Shown here: positions 52,818 to 61,984 of the stretch, in pieces
Position numbering within the stretch: position 1 is the first letter of the stretch
Layout: each line of letters starts with the position of its first letter
Origin: Flavobacterium agri
GTDB lineage: Bacteria > Bacteroidota > Bacteroidia > Flavobacteriales > Flavobacteriaceae
Reading direction: 5' to 3'
DNA length: 64,000 bases
Assembly: GCF_013401995.1 (NCBI RefSeq)
Contig: NZ_JACBJI010000004.1
Span: 124,001 to 188,000, forward strand
Notes under the pieces: generated by a model
The model's input: only the letters and a program-made list of their open reading frames with translations
Databases searched by the model: none
Told to the model about the DNA's origin: nothing
Position numbers and translations under genes: made by a program

Positions 52818-53597
52818 TCATGGCTGTTTTTCGGTGAGGTATTTCCAATATCGTTTGGGCACGTGCTGAATATGAAGTTTCATGTTCTTGCGTGCGGGAA
52901 TATTGGTGTTCTTGAAATAATCGTTCCACAGCAAACCATACAATTCTTCCTTTTGGTGTAAAGTGCCAGACGGAAGAGAAATCCCGCTTTGTTGAATTTC
53001 CGAAACTATGTCAAAAGTGATTTCTTCTACTTTTTCCAAATCATAGAACAAGCCATATTTACGCTTTACGTCATAAATGATCCATTGTTGGTCGGCATAT
53101 CGGTTTTTGAAAAAAACAGAAATGAGCGGAAGCACGTTATAATCGGGTTCGATAGGAGCGTAAAAAATCCCGTCGGCCGTTTCCTGAAATCGGATAAACG
53201 CTTTCATGCGATGGCGTTCGCGGTCTACGCTATGGGCTATTTTAGAAATCGCCATGACCGACGCATGACCGTAATTGGTTTCCACGCCATCGGGATTGTC
53301 AAAAGCATATCGTGCGAAGTCGAACAAATGTTGGAAGCTTTCGGGTAATTCCGAGAGATAAGCTTTATAGAAACGCTGCTGCCAGTCTGGCGAAATTTTC
53401 TTTTTAAGACCGGCCCAAACGCGTTTTGCTTTCGTCTCATCGGTTATCACATCGTGTTTTTCATCCAAAACCCCAGGCTGATAATTGGCATCCGAAAACA
53501 ATCGAACACTTTTCGGCTTAAAATCGTAAAAATCAAAAATTGAGGTGAGCAAACCCTCAAAACTACCATCGAAAACAAAAGTCATCTCGGGGATCAA
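52818..53597 (-). CDS. DUF4130 family putative DNA-repair protein
   Basis: 259 aa. Begins MTFVFDGSFEGLLTSIFD and ends with LWNDYFKNTNIPARKNMKLHIQHVPKRYWKYLTEK, both typical of the TIGR03915 family, which is always next to the radical-SAM gene that follows. The pair is annotated as putative DNA modification/repair on the basis of its helix-hairpin-helix partner. Overlaps it by 4 nt. Confidence 0.88.
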   Translation of the reverse strand: MIPEMTFVFDGSFEGLLTSIFDFYDFKPKSVRLFSDANYQPGVLDEKHDVITDETKAKRVWAGLKKKISPDWQQRFYKAYLSELPESFQHLFDFARYAFDNPDGVETNYGHASVMAISKIAHSVDRERHRMKAFIRFQETADGIFYAPIEPDYNVLPLISVFFKNRYADQQWIIYDVKRKYGLFYDLEKVEEITFDIVSEIQQSGISLPSGTLHQKEELYGLLWNDYFKNTNIPARKNMKLHIQHVPKRYWKYLTEKQP

Positions 53598-54850
53598 AAT
53601 AAGGTCAATTGGTTTTGGGGTATCTTGAGGTATTTGCTGTTGCCTTTAGTCAGTATGGACGATTTGACCTTGAATGCATCGGGCGAATTCAACTGGAAAA
53701 TACTGTCGGCGCAGCGTATGAAATGTTTGGCTCGGTTCCAGGAAATTCCTATCCGCTGCAGTTGATCCGAACGAAGCTTACCGAATTTTCTCGCTTCGAC
53801 GATTTTTTTGGCCGAACCGACACCGATTCCGGGAACGCGCAGTATCATTTTATAATCGGCGGTGTTTACGTCTATCGGAAAATATTCCATGTTGCGCAGC
53901 GCCCATGCCAATTTCGGGTCAATATCGATGTCGAGATGAGGGTTTTTCGGATTGAGGATTTCGCTCACGTCAAAACCGTAGAACCGCATCAACCAATCGG
54001 TTTGATACAATCGATTTTCGCGCAATAAAGGTGGTTGCGATCCGATTATTGGCATACGCGAGTCGTAACTGATCGGAATATATCCCGAATAATAAACGCG
54101 TTTGAGATCGTAATTTTTATAATAAGCGTCGGCACTGTACATGATTTCCATATCCGTTTCGGGCGTCGCGCCTATAACCATCTGCGTGCTTTGTCCCGCA
54201 GGAACGAATTTTGGCGAATGGCGAAGGATTTTCTTCTCTTCCTTATATCGTACAATACTGTTTTGGATGAAATCGAGCGGCTTTTTGACGTCTTCGTGCG
54301 ATTTGTCGGGAGCCAGAAGTTTGAGGCCCGCTTCGGTCGGCATTTCGAGATTGATACTCATCCTGTCGGCATAAAGACCAGCTTCGGTAAGAAGTTCCTG
54401 ACTTGCTCCGGGAATCGTTTTCAAATGGATGTATCCGTTGAATTTGTGCTCAAGGCGCAGCTTTTTGACGATACGCACAAGACGTTCCATCGTAAAATCG
54501 GCATTTTTGAAGATTCCGGAGCTTAAGAAAAGTCCTTCAATATAATTCCTGCGATAGAAATTCATCGTCAGGTCTACGACTTCCTCTACCGTAAAAGCGG
54601 CACGTTGTACATCGTTACTCTTGCGCGAAACACAAAAGGCGCAGTCGTAAATGCAATGATTGGTTAACAGAATTTTAAGGAGTGATACACAGCGTCCGTC
54701 CTCTGTATACGTGTGACAAATGCCCGAAGCGCTGCTGTCGCCTAACCCTTTATTAGTGTTTTTCCTATTACTGCCACTCGAAGAACAGGAAACGTCATAT
54801 TTGGCGGCATCTGCGAGGATGGCCAGCTTTTTTCGGATTCTATCGGACAT
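53594..54850 (-). CDS. Putative DNA modification/repair radical SAM protein
   Basis: 418 aa (TIGR03916 type). The [4Fe-4S] motif is CIYDCAFC (C-x3-C-x2-C) with a Ser-rich lead; DRMSINLEMPT, a later GATPETDMEIM and YYSGYIPI are conserved parts. A helix-hairpin-helix (RVPGIGVGSAKKIVEARK) near the C terminus binds DNA. Works with the DUF4130 protein; reaction not established. Confidence 0.9.
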   Translation of the reverse strand: MSDRIRKKLAILADAAKYDVSCSSSGSNRKNTNKGLGDSSASGICHTYTEDGRCVSLLKILLTNHCIYDCAFCVSRKSNDVQRAAFTVEEVVDLTMNFYRRNYIEGLFLSSGIFKNADFTMERLVRIVKKLRLEHKFNGYIHLKTIPGASQELLTEAGLYADRMSINLEMPTEAGLKLLAPDKSHEDVKKPLDFIQNSIVRYKEEKKILRHSPKFVPAGQSTQMVIGATPETDMEIMYSADAYYKNYDLKRVYYSGYIPISYDSRMPIIGSQPPLLRENRLYQTDWLMRFYGFDVSEILNPKNPHLDIDIDPKLAWALRNMEYFPIDVNTADYKMILRVPGIGVGSAKKIVEARKFGKLRSDQLQRIGISWNRAKHFIRCADSIFQLNSPDAFKVKSSILTKGNSKYLKIPQNQLTLF

Positions 54851-55208
54851 TTGGGGCGAATTTTCCTTAAAAATACGGGAAACCGTAACGATTAATTGTC
54901 CAACAATCGTTAAAATTGCAATATCAATGATTACAATTAGTAATTTTTGATATTTTGCACGTTCTCAAACTGTAATAAAAACTAAATTGCTGAATTGTAC
55001 GTTAATATGATTTAAATGTTGAATGGTTTGATATGAAGTCGTACATTTGCCACCGCGAAATTTCGGAAATGTTCGGTTTATGACAAGAAATTGTTAATTC
55101 TGTCGATTTATTTCGGCTTTGGTAGATTAATATTGGATTATGTTTAAAAAATTAATTTATTTGCCGAAAAATTTTGCTAAAAAGATTTTTTATTTACTTT
55201 TACGGCCT
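54851..55208. other. AT-rich divergent intergenic region
   Basis: 358 nt between the radical-SAM gene (-) and the small PID-CTERM-like gene (+). It holds a good + strand promoter (55019-55049) and an AT-rich leader. An alternative ATG at 55140 is in frame with the small protein. No other feature is seen. Confidence 0.6.
55019..55049 (+). promoter_or_regulatory. Promoter of the small PID-CTERM-like gene
   Basis: TTG at 55019-55021, 20-nt spacer, TACATTTG at 55042-55049. Start of transcription near 55054, giving a leader of about 155 nt to the ATG at 55209. Confidence 0.65.
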
Positions 55209-55445
55209 ATGAAATTTGTCCCAAAAACAACTTTAGCTATTCAGTCTAAGGCATTGCTATCGCTTGCCCTGACTATGGTTTCGGGTATTTCATTGGCAGC
55301 TCCAAACGAACCGCCGCCGCCATCTCCGGGGCCAGTTCCTCCGGGAACGCCAATAGATAATGGCGTAATCCTGTTGGTAATTTGCGCCGTCGTATTCGGA
55401 TTCTATAAGATACACCAGATAAAAAATAAAAAAGCCCAGATGTAA
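55209..55445 (+). CDS. Small Pro-rich membrane protein (PID-CTERM-like)
   Basis: 78 aa from the ATG at 55209. A signal peptide (LSLALTMVSGISLAA) is followed by a short proline run (EPPPPSPGPVPPG), then TPID, one transmembrane segment (VILLVICAVVFGFYKI) and a basic end (KNKKAQM). The Pro-Ile-Asp plus helix plus Lys tail is the layout of the PID-CTERM sorting-domain proteins of Bacteroidetes. The ATG at 55140 adds a basic, hydrophobic stretch and cannot be excluded. Confidence 0.72.
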   Translation: MKFVPKTTLAIQSKALLSLALTMVSGISLAAPNEPPPPSPGPVPPGTPIDNGVILLVICAVVFGFYKIHQIKNKKAQM

Positions 55446-55464
55446 ATCAGGGCTTTTTCTTTTA
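55429..55464. terminator. Bidirectional terminator
   Basis: AAAAAGCCC and GGGCTTTTT form a stem with a 12-nt loop; A/T tails on both sides serve the small gene on + and ribE on - (whose stop lies within it). Confidence 0.85.
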
Positions 55465-56055
55465 CTGTTCGCGCATTGCGTATAATCGCGATATATATTT
55501 TCCGACAACATCGAATTCAAGATTTACTTTTGTGCCGACCGTAAAATGCTTGAAGTTGGTGTGTTCGAAAGTATACGGGATGATTGCCACGCTAAATTCG
55601 CCCGGTTCGGAATCCACCACGGTAAGACTTACACCATTCACGGTGATCGAACCTTTTTCAATCGTGATGTTGTTGATTGACTGATCGTACGAAAAACGGA
55701 ATTCCCAACTGCCGTTTCCTTCTTCGGCGGCTATGCACAGACCGGTTTGGTCAACGTGACCTTGCACGATATGGCCGTCTAGTCGGTCGCCAAGCCTCAT
55801 GCCTCGCTCCAGGTTGATTTCGTTTCCTTCTCTCCAATCGGAGATGTTCGTCTTCAATATGGTTTCGTGGACGGCCGTGACCGTATATTGTTTTCCGTTG
55901 ATGGCGACGACAGTCAGGCAGATGCCGTTGTGCGATACGCTTTGGTCGATTTTGAGTTCCGAAGTGATTTCGGAAGTAATGGTCAAATTGAGGTTGTCCC
56001 CGTCATGCTCTACGCGTTGGACAATCCCCATCGTTTCTATGATTCCCGTAAACAT
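55462..56055 (-). CDS. ribE: Riboflavin synthase alpha chain
   Basis: 197 aa with the internal repeat of two lumazine-binding barrels: MFTGIIETMG, SVSHNGICLTV and, in the second half, SITVNGVSLTVVD. Dismutates 6,7-dimethyl-8-ribityllumazine to riboflavin. Length and motifs are normal. Divergent from pdxA across 54 nt. Confidence 0.95.
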   Translation of the reverse strand: MFTGIIETMGIVQRVEHDGDNLNLTITSEITSELKIDQSVSHNGICLTVVAINGKQYTVTAVHETILKTNISDWREGNEINLERGMRLGDRLDGHIVQGHVDQTGLCIAAEEGNGSWEFRFSYDQSINNITIEKGSITVNGVSLTVVDSEPGEFSVAIIPYTFEHTNFKHFTVGTKVNLEFDVVGKYISRLYAMREQ

Positions 56056-56109
56056 TGGCTTTTATTTCCTAAATTTGCCATCAAAATTACCAAATAATAA
56101 CGTCTGGGC

Positions 56110-57177
56110 ATGACCAAGAAAGCAGAAAATATACTTGTAGGAATATCGATAGGAGACCTGAATGGGATAGGGAGCGAAGTAGTTCTCAAAACCTTCGAGG
56201 ATTCCCGCATGCTTGAGCTTTGCACGCCCGTGATTTTTGCCAATGTCAAGATTCTTTCTTTCGTGAAGAAGACATTCGATTCGCAGTCGACACTTCACGG
56301 AATCGATTCGATTGACCAACTTATTACTGGAAAAATCAACGTACTTAATGTTTGGAAAGAGCCCGTAGATCTGAACTTCGGGGCGAACGACGCCAAAGTG
56401 GGCGAATATGCCGTAAAATCGTTCAAGGCCGCAGTTGAAGCTTTGAAAGATGGGAAAATCGACGTTTTGGTCACGGCACCCATCAATAAGTACAATAGTC
56501 AATCCGAGGAATTCAAATTCCCGGGACATACTGATTATCTGGCTCAAGAGCTCGAAGGAGATGCTTTGATGCTGATGGTTCAGGAGGGATTGCGAGTTGG
56601 ATTGCTCACCGATCACGTTCCTGTAAACGAAGTAGCGTCGCATCTCACGGAAAACCTCGTGCGCAAAAAAATCGAGACGATAAAGAAAACCCTGATTCAG
56701 GATTTCAGCATCAATAAACCGAAAATTGCGGTGTTGGGCCTGAATCCGCACGCCGGAGACAATGGCGTCATCGGAAAGGAAGACGAAAACATATTGAAAC
56801 CGACGATCAAGAAAATGTTCGAGGCGGGAACAATGGTATTCGGGCCTTATCCGGCCGACGGTTTCTTCGGAAGTGGCCAATACGAAAAATTCGACGCGGT
56901 TATCGCAGCTTACCACGACCAGGGTTTGGTTCCGTTCAAGACGCTGGCTTTCGGTAAAGGCGTGAATTATACGGCAGGCCTGGATAAAATCCGTACGTCG
57001 CCAGACCATGGTACGGCCTACGATATCGCAGGCAAGGGAATTGCCGACCACAGCTCGTTTGCGGAAGCGGTTTATCTCGCGATCGACATTTTTCACTCGC
57101 GAAACAATTATGCTGAAATCGCAAAAAATCCTCTGAAAATCAAGGAAAAACACCTCGAATCAAAAAAAGGCAATTAA
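56110..57177 (+). CDS. pdxA: 4-hydroxythreonine-4-phosphate dehydrogenase
   Basis: 355 aa. Pyridoxal phosphate synthesis step. Family motifs: GISIGDLNGIGSEV, TAPINKYN, FPGHTDYLA, LGLNPHAGDNG, GPYPADGFF, AYHDQGLVPFK, TSPDHGTAYDIAGKG. Metal-binding His are present. A TAAATTTG box lies at 56070-56077. The divergent partner is ribE. Confidence 0.95.
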   Translation: MTKKAENILVGISIGDLNGIGSEVVLKTFEDSRMLELCTPVIFANVKILSFVKKTFDSQSTLHGIDSIDQLITGKINVLNVWKEPVDLNFGANDAKVGEYAVKSFKAAVEALKDGKIDVLVTAPINKYNSQSEEFKFPGHTDYLAQELEGDALMLMVQEGLRVGLLTDHVPVNEVASHLTENLVRKKIETIKKTLIQDFSINKPKIAVLGLNPHAGDNGVIGKEDENILKPTIKKMFEAGTMVFGPYPADGFFGSGQYEKFDAVIAAYHDQGLVPFKTLAFGKGVNYTAGLDKIRTSPDHGTAYDIAGKGIADHSSFAEAVYLAIDIFHSRNNYAEIAKNPLKIKEKHLESKKGN

Positions 57178-57181
57178 GTCT

Positions 57182-57210
57182 TTTGTTGTTGTAAATATTT
57201 TTTATCTTTG
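57182..57210 (+). promoter_or_regulatory. Promoter of the YceD-rpmF unit
   Basis: TTTG at 57182-57185, a 17-nt spacer and TATCTTTG at 57203-57210; slightly short spacing but otherwise the Bacteroidetes consensus. Confidence 0.6.
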
Positions 57211-57242
57211 CCCACCCGAAATACGGGGCAAATTGTGTGATG

Positions 57243-57788
57243 ATGAAACAGTTGAATGAATTTTTAATTTCGTTCGCGGGATTAAAACTAGGAAAGCACC
57301 AATTTGAGTATCAGATTGATAAAAAGTTCTTTGACGAGTTTGGTTACGACGAATTCGAATCGTGCGACATCACTGCAAATGTGGTGCTCGAGAAGAAAAC
57401 GACAATGTTGGAACTCAGTTTCAAGCACAAAGGAACGGTTTACGTGCCTTGTGATTTGACGGGCGAGATGTTTGATCTTCCGATAAAAGGGAAGCTCAAA
57501 GTGATCGTGCAGTTCGGGGACGAGTTCAACAGCGACAACGAAGAATTGCTGATTTTGCCTCATGGCGAACATCAGGTAGACGTTTCTCAATATATATATG
57601 AGATGGTCGCGTTATCGATCCCGCAGAAAAGAGTGCATCCAGGAATCAAGGATGGCACGCTCAAATCGGAAGCTTTAGATAGGCTCAACAACATGAACGT
57701 AACCCACAAAGAAGTCAAATCAGACGAGAAAGAAGAAAATACCGACCCGCGTTGGGATAAATTAAAGTCACTGTTAAAAGAAAAATAA
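57243..57788 (+). CDS. YceD/DUF177 family protein
   Basis: 181 aa, ATG at 57243 (57240 also possible). Contains the DUF177 region with VPCDLTGEMFDLPIKGKLKVIVQFG and GEHQVDVSQYIYEMVALSIPQKR, and the end ENTDPRWDKLKSLL. In bacteria it is placed before rpmF and is linked to 23S rRNA precursor handling. Only 9 nt separate it from rpmF. Confidence 0.9.
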   Translation: MKQLNEFLISFAGLKLGKHQFEYQIDKKFFDEFGYDEFESCDITANVVLEKKTTMLELSFKHKGTVYVPCDLTGEMFDLPIKGKLKVIVQFGDEFNSDNEELLILPHGEHQVDVSQYIYEMVALSIPQKRVHPGIKDGTLKSEALDRLNNMNVTHKEVKSDEKEENTDPRWDKLKSLLKEK

Positions 57789-57797
57789 AAGAATAAA

Positions 57798-57992
57798 ATG
57801 GCACATCCTAAGAGAAAGGTTTCCAAAACCAGAAGAGACAAGAGAAGAACACACTATAAAGCAACCGTAGCTACAATCGCAACTTGTCCTGTAACAGGGG
57901 AAGCTCACTTGTACCACAGAGCTTACTGGCATGAAGGCAAAATGTACTACAGAGGCCAGGTAGTTATCGATAAGACTGAAGCAGTTGCCTAA
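57798..57992 (+). CDS. rpmF: 50S ribosomal protein L32
   Basis: 64 aa, basic, [22 protein letters not shown]; ends normally for Bacteroidetes L32. The zinc Cys set is reduced (only one Cys, in IATCPVTG), the Cys-poor type. A terminator follows, but the fab/acc genes continue. Confidence 0.97.
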   Translation: MAHPKRKVSKTRRDKRRTHYKATVATIATCPVTGEAHLYHRAYWHEGKMYYRGQVVIDKTEAVA

Positions 57993-58016
57993 TACGCTGT
58001 GATTCAGAACATATAA

Positions 58017-58043
58017 ACTCTCACGTTGTGGGAGTTTTTTTTA
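58017..58043 (+). terminator. Terminator after rpmF
   Basis: ACTCTCAC-GTT-GTGGGAGT followed by T8. It separates the ribosomal unit from fabH or acts as a partial attenuator. Confidence 0.88.
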
Positions 58044-58156
58044 TTGCCCTGAATTTTAGTCGGAAATAACGATTTCGGAAGCAGCCGGTTTCCGAAATTT
58101 TTTGTAATTTCAACACCTTTTACGGGAAAATTCCCCAAAAGAAAATTACCGATCCT

Positions 58157-59155
58157 ATGAACAAAATCACAGCCGCAATCACTGCTGTAGGAGGTTACGT
58201 ACCAGATTTCGTACTCTCCAATAAAATCCTTGAGACCATGGTCGACACCAACGACGAATGGATCACTTCAAGAACCGGAATCAAGGAAAGAAGGATTTTG
58301 AAAGAAGCAGGAAAAGGGACTTCCTATCTTGCCATCAAAGCGGCCGAAGACCTCATTAAAAGAGGGAATGTCAACCCGGCCGAAATCGATATGGTTTTGC
58401 TTGCCACGACAACTCCCGACATGCCCGTAGCGGCTACTGCCGTTTATGTGGCTACGCAAATCGGGGCGGTCAACGCATTCGCTTACGATCTGCAGGCGGC
58501 CTGTTCGAGCTTCCTTTACGGAATGTCGACGGCGGCGGCTTACATCGAAACCGGACGATACAAGAAAGTGCTCGTGATCGGAGCCGACAAAATGTCTTCG
58601 ATCATCGATTATACAGACCGCGCGACCTGCATCATCTTTGGGGATGGCGCAGGCGCTGCTCTTTTTGAGCCAAACGAAGAAGGCCTCGGATTCCAGGACG
58701 AATTCCTTCGTTCAGATGGAATCGGACGCGAATATTTGAAAATCGACGCGGGCGGATCATTGCTTCCTCCATCGAAAGAAACCGTCGAGAACCGCCAACA
58801 TTACGTGTTCCAGGACGGTAAAACCGTTTTCAAATACGCCGTTACCGGAATGGCCGACGTATCCGAAAAGATCATGCAGCGCAACGACTTGTCGAAAGAC
58901 GACGTGGATTGGCTTATCGCACACCAGGCGAACAAGCGTATCATCGACGCGACGGCACACAGGATGGAACTTGACGACGCGAAAGTGTTGGTCAACATCG
59001 AAAAATACGGAAATACTACCTCGGGAACTTTGCCATTGTTGCTGAGTGATTTCGAACACAAGTTCAAGAAAGGCGACAACCTGATTTTCGCGGCATTCGG
59101 CGGCGGATTCACTTGGGGCGCGGTTTACTTGAAATGGGCATACGACGCTAAATAA
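58157..59155 (+). CDS. fabH: 3-oxoacyl-ACP synthase III
   Basis: 332 aa. Cys116 in DLQAACSSFLYG, His in IAHQANKRIID and Asn in YGNTTSGTLPLLL form the KAS III triad. Starts fatty acid synthesis by condensing acetyl- or branched acyl-CoA with malonyl-ACP. Directly upstream of accB. Confidence 0.95.
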   Translation: MNKITAAITAVGGYVPDFVLSNKILETMVDTNDEWITSRTGIKERRILKEAGKGTSYLAIKAAEDLIKRGNVNPAEIDMVLLATTTPDMPVAATAVYVATQIGAVNAFAYDLQAACSSFLYGMSTAAAYIETGRYKKVLVIGADKMSSIIDYTDRATCIIFGDGAGAALFEPNEEGLGFQDEFLRSDGIGREYLKIDAGGSLLPPSKETVENRQHYVFQDGKTVFKYAVTGMADVSEKIMQRNDLSKDDVDWLIAHQANKRIIDATAHRMELDDAKVLVNIEKYGNTTSGTLPLLLSDFEHKFKKGDNLIFAAFGGGFTWGAVYLKWAYDAK

Positions 59156-59180
59156 CTAAAACATACCAAATTACAATCTT

Positions 59181-59666
59181 ATGGATATCAGAGACATTCA
59201 GAACCTTATCCGCTTTGTAGCCAAATCGGGAGCTACCGAAGTTAAACTGGAGATGGACGATTTCAAGATCACCATCAAAACCACAACCGAAGCCAGTGCG
59301 CCCGAGGTGACCTACATCCAGCAAGCACCTGTTGCCGCATTGCCGCAAGCTGCCGCTCCGGTTGCCGCTCCTGCCGCTGCTGCAACGCCGTCTGCTCCTG
59401 CTGCCGCTGCATCGGAAGATTCGAAATACATCACGATCAAATCGCCGATCATCGGAACTTTCTACCGCAAGCCAGCACCAGACAAGCCGACTTACGTTGA
59501 AGTAGGAAGCAACATCCAGAAAGGCGACGTGCTTTGCGTGATCGAAGCGATGAAGCTTTTCAACGAAATCGAGTCTGAATACTCTGGAAAAATCGTGAAA
59601 ATCCTTGTGGATGACATGTCTCCGGTAGAGTTCGACCAACCGTTGTTCCTTATCGATCCGTCTTAA
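59181..59666 (+). CDS. accB: Biotin carboxyl carrier protein of acetyl-CoA carboxylase
   Basis: 161 aa. A Pro/Ala linker (residues about 50-77) precedes the biotinyl domain with Lys125 in VIEAMKLFNE. Carries CO2-biotin between the carboxylase and carboxyltransferase. Confidence 0.96.
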   Translation: MDIRDIQNLIRFVAKSGATEVKLEMDDFKITIKTTTEASAPEVTYIQQAPVAALPQAAAPVAAPAAAATPSAPAAAASEDSKYITIKSPIIGTFYRKPAPDKPTYVEVGSNIQKGDVLCVIEAMKLFNEIESEYSGKIVKILVDDMSPVEFDQPLFLIDPS

Positions 59667-59757
59667 AAATATTTTGAATGTTGAACATTGACTTTCGGAT
59701 AGGGGCAACCTTGTCAGAATGTCGGTATTCAACATTTTTCATTTAAAACAGACTACT

Positions 59758-61104
59758 ATGTTCAAGAAGATATTGATCGCAAACCGAGGGGAAATCGCAT
59801 TGCGCGTGATCCGTACTTGCCGCGAGATGGGCATCAAGACCGTTGCGGTTTATTCGACTGCCGATGCGGAAAGCCTTCACGTGAAGTTTGCCGACGAAGC
59901 CGTTTGTATCGGACCTCCGCCAAGCAACCAGTCGTACCTTAAAATGTCGAATATCATCGCGGCTGCCGAAATTACGAATGCCGACGCGATACATCCGGGT
60001 TACGGCTTCCTTTCCGAAAATGCGAAATTTTCGAAAATTTGCCAGGAACACGGTATAAAGTTCATCGGAGCATCTCCCGAAATGATTGAGAAAATGGGTG
60101 ACAAGGCCACGGCAAAAGCTACGATGAAAGCGGCTGGAGTTCCTTGCGTTCCGGGTTCTGACGGCTTGTTGGAATCGCTAGAGCACGCCAAAAAAGTCGC
60201 CAAGGAATCGGGTTATCCGGTGATGATGAAAGCGACAGCCGGTGGCGGTGGAAAAGGAATGCGCGCAATCTGGAAAGAAGAAGAGCTTGAAAAGGCTTGG
60301 GAAAGTGCGCGTCAGGAAGCTGCGGCTGCCTTCGGGAACGACGGTATGTACATGGAGAAACTGATCCAGGAGCCACGTCACATCGAAATCCAAGTCGTTG
60401 GCGATGCTTACGGAAAAGCATGTCATTTGAGTGAGCGCGACTGTTCGGTACAACGTCGTCACCAAAAATTGACCGAGGAAACGCCTTCTCCGTTCATGAC
60501 GGACGAATTGCGTGAGAAAATGGGAAAAGCTGCCGTACGCGCTGCCGAATATATCAAATACGAAGGTGCAGGAACCGTCGAATTTTTGGTCGACAAAGAC
60601 CGCAATTTCTACTTCATGGAAATGAATACGCGTATCCAAGTCGAACACCCGATCACCGAGCAGGTCATCGATTACGACTTGATCCGCGAACAAATCCTTG
60701 TGGCTGCAGGTGTGCCGATTTCAGGAAAGAACTATCTTCCGCAATTGCACGCGATCGAATGCCGTATCAACGCCGAAGATCCGTACAACGATTTCCGTCC
60801 GTCACCGGGCAAAATCACCACATTGCACGCTCCGGGCGGACACGGTGTGCGTCTCGATACACACGTCTACGCGGGTTATACGATTCCGCCGAACTACGAC
60901 TCGATGATCGCCAAGTTGATCACGACGGCCCAGACGCGCCAGGAAGCCATCAACAAGATGAAGCGCGCGCTCGACGAGTTCGTGATCGAAGGCATCAAAA
61001 CTACGATTCCGTTCCACCGTCAATTGATGGATGAACCTGCTTACGTCGAAGGAAATTATACGACGAAATTCATGGAAACTTTCAAGATGAACGATCCGGA
61101 ATAA
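59758..61104 (+). CDS. accC: Biotin carboxylase of acetyl-CoA carboxylase
   Basis: 449 aa from 59758 ([12 protein letters not shown]). ATP-grasp fold: GGGGKGMR glycine loop, [15 protein letters not shown], and C-terminal YDSMIAKLI. The 91-nt gap from accB contains a weak inverted repeat (AATGTTGAA ... TTCAACATT, 59677-59736). Works with accB. Confidence 0.96.
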   Translation: MFKKILIANRGEIALRVIRTCREMGIKTVAVYSTADAESLHVKFADEAVCIGPPPSNQSYLKMSNIIAAAEITNADAIHPGYGFLSENAKFSKICQEHGIKFIGASPEMIEKMGDKATAKATMKAAGVPCVPGSDGLLESLEHAKKVAKESGYPVMMKATAGGGGKGMRAIWKEEELEKAWESARQEAAAAFGNDGMYMEKLIQEPRHIEIQVVGDAYGKACHLSERDCSVQRRHQKLTEETPSPFMTDELREKMGKAAVRAAEYIKYEGAGTVEFLVDKDRNFYFMEMNTRIQVEHPITEQVIDYDLIREQILVAAGVPISGKNYLPQLHAIECRINAEDPYNDFRPSPGKITTLHAPGGHGVRLDTHVYAGYTIPPNYDSMIAKLITTAQTRQEAINKMKRALDEFVIEGIKTTIPFHRQLMDEPAYVEGNYTTKFMETFKMNDPE

Positions 61105-61123
61105 ATCATAAGTCAATAAAGGA

Positions 61124-61152
61124 AACCTGTCAGAAATGGCGGGTTTTTTTTA
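61124..61152 (+). terminator. Terminator after accC
   Basis: AACCTGTCA-GAAA-TGGCGGGTT, a 9-bp stem with a GNRA-type loop, then T7. Confidence 0.93.
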
Positions 61153-61157
61153 TGCCG

Positions 61158-61832
61158 TTACCGCACTTGTTGGATCGTAAAAAACGAATCCTCTTTCGCA
61201 CTCAGCAAACCTACATTGATCAGGTCGCTGCTTACCTGAAAACGGATGGTGTCGTCTGTGTTCAATTTGACCAAAGTTTGCACCGTGCGGATAGGAGGCG
61301 TCACGTTTATTGCCGTTACCACAACAGTTATTCCGATATTGGCAAATGAACTGCGAGCAATCACCACATTGTTTTTCAAGATGTTGACGCCGAAATTCGT
61401 CGCGACACTTACCGCGCTGTTGGCTTTGATCTGGACGCTCACGGCATAAATTCCGGCTTCTTTTGCCTTAAAGGTATTCGTGCCCGTATCGAATTCATCG
61501 TTTTCGTCGAAATCTTCCTGATTGAACGGGATTTTGACCGTACCCGAGGTGAGGCTCAACGATTGGTCCGAACTCGAACTGAATCCGCCTTTCACAAACG
61601 ATTTCAAATGGCTTTGCACAACCTTTTTAGAAGAAATGCGTTGGACGTTGCCTTGGCTGTCCGAAACCATGATCGAGTCTTTGGCAGCCGTTTCCCGTGA
61701 AATTTGCGAAGTGGTGCGTATTCGCATCGTGCCGTTGACGTCAAGAGTGGCAGTAGGAGAAACCGTATTGATTCCGATTTGGGCGCATAAGGGCGACCCT
61801 GCCAGGATGAGCAAAAGTAGTAACGCTTTCAT
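61158..61832 (-). CDS. Secreted C1q-like protein
   Basis: 224 aa, signal peptide ending SPLCAQ. The N-terminal part (IGINTVSPTATLDVNGTMRIRTTS) is the motif found at the start of many Bacteroidetes surface and tail-fibre-like proteins. The C-terminal 130 residues (FDTGTNTFKAKEAGIYAVSVQIKAN ... FFTIQQVR) fit a TNF/C1q-like jelly roll. Surface adhesion role is possible. It is the only gene between accC and the S9 peptidase. Confidence 0.78.
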   Translation of the reverse strand: MKALLLLLILAGSPLCAQIGINTVSPTATLDVNGTMRIRTTSQISRETAAKDSIMVSDSQGNVQRISSKKVVQSHLKSFVKGGFSSSSDQSLSLTSGTVKIPFNQEDFDENDEFDTGTNTFKAKEAGIYAVSVQIKANSAVSVATNFGVNILKNNVVIARSSFANIGITVVVTAINVTPPIRTVQTLVKLNTDDTIRFQVSSDLINVGLLSAKEDSFFTIQQVR

Positions 61833-61914
61833 GATGAGGTGATTTGGGACTAGAAAGATACTACTTATTTAAAAATAATCGCAATATGCGAATTATTATT
61901 CTGTGTGATAATCG

Positions 61915-61956
61915 CAAAAAACACAACAGCCGACCTCTGAAATTTCAGAAGTCGGC
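61915..61956 (-). terminator. Terminator of the S9 peptidase gene
   Basis: On the - strand, GCCGACTTCTGAAA/TTTCAGAGGTCGGC makes a long stem, then TGTTGTGTTTTTTGCG. Confidence 0.75.
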
Positions 61957-61984
61957 CGTGAAATGTGATTGAAAAATTCTGCCT

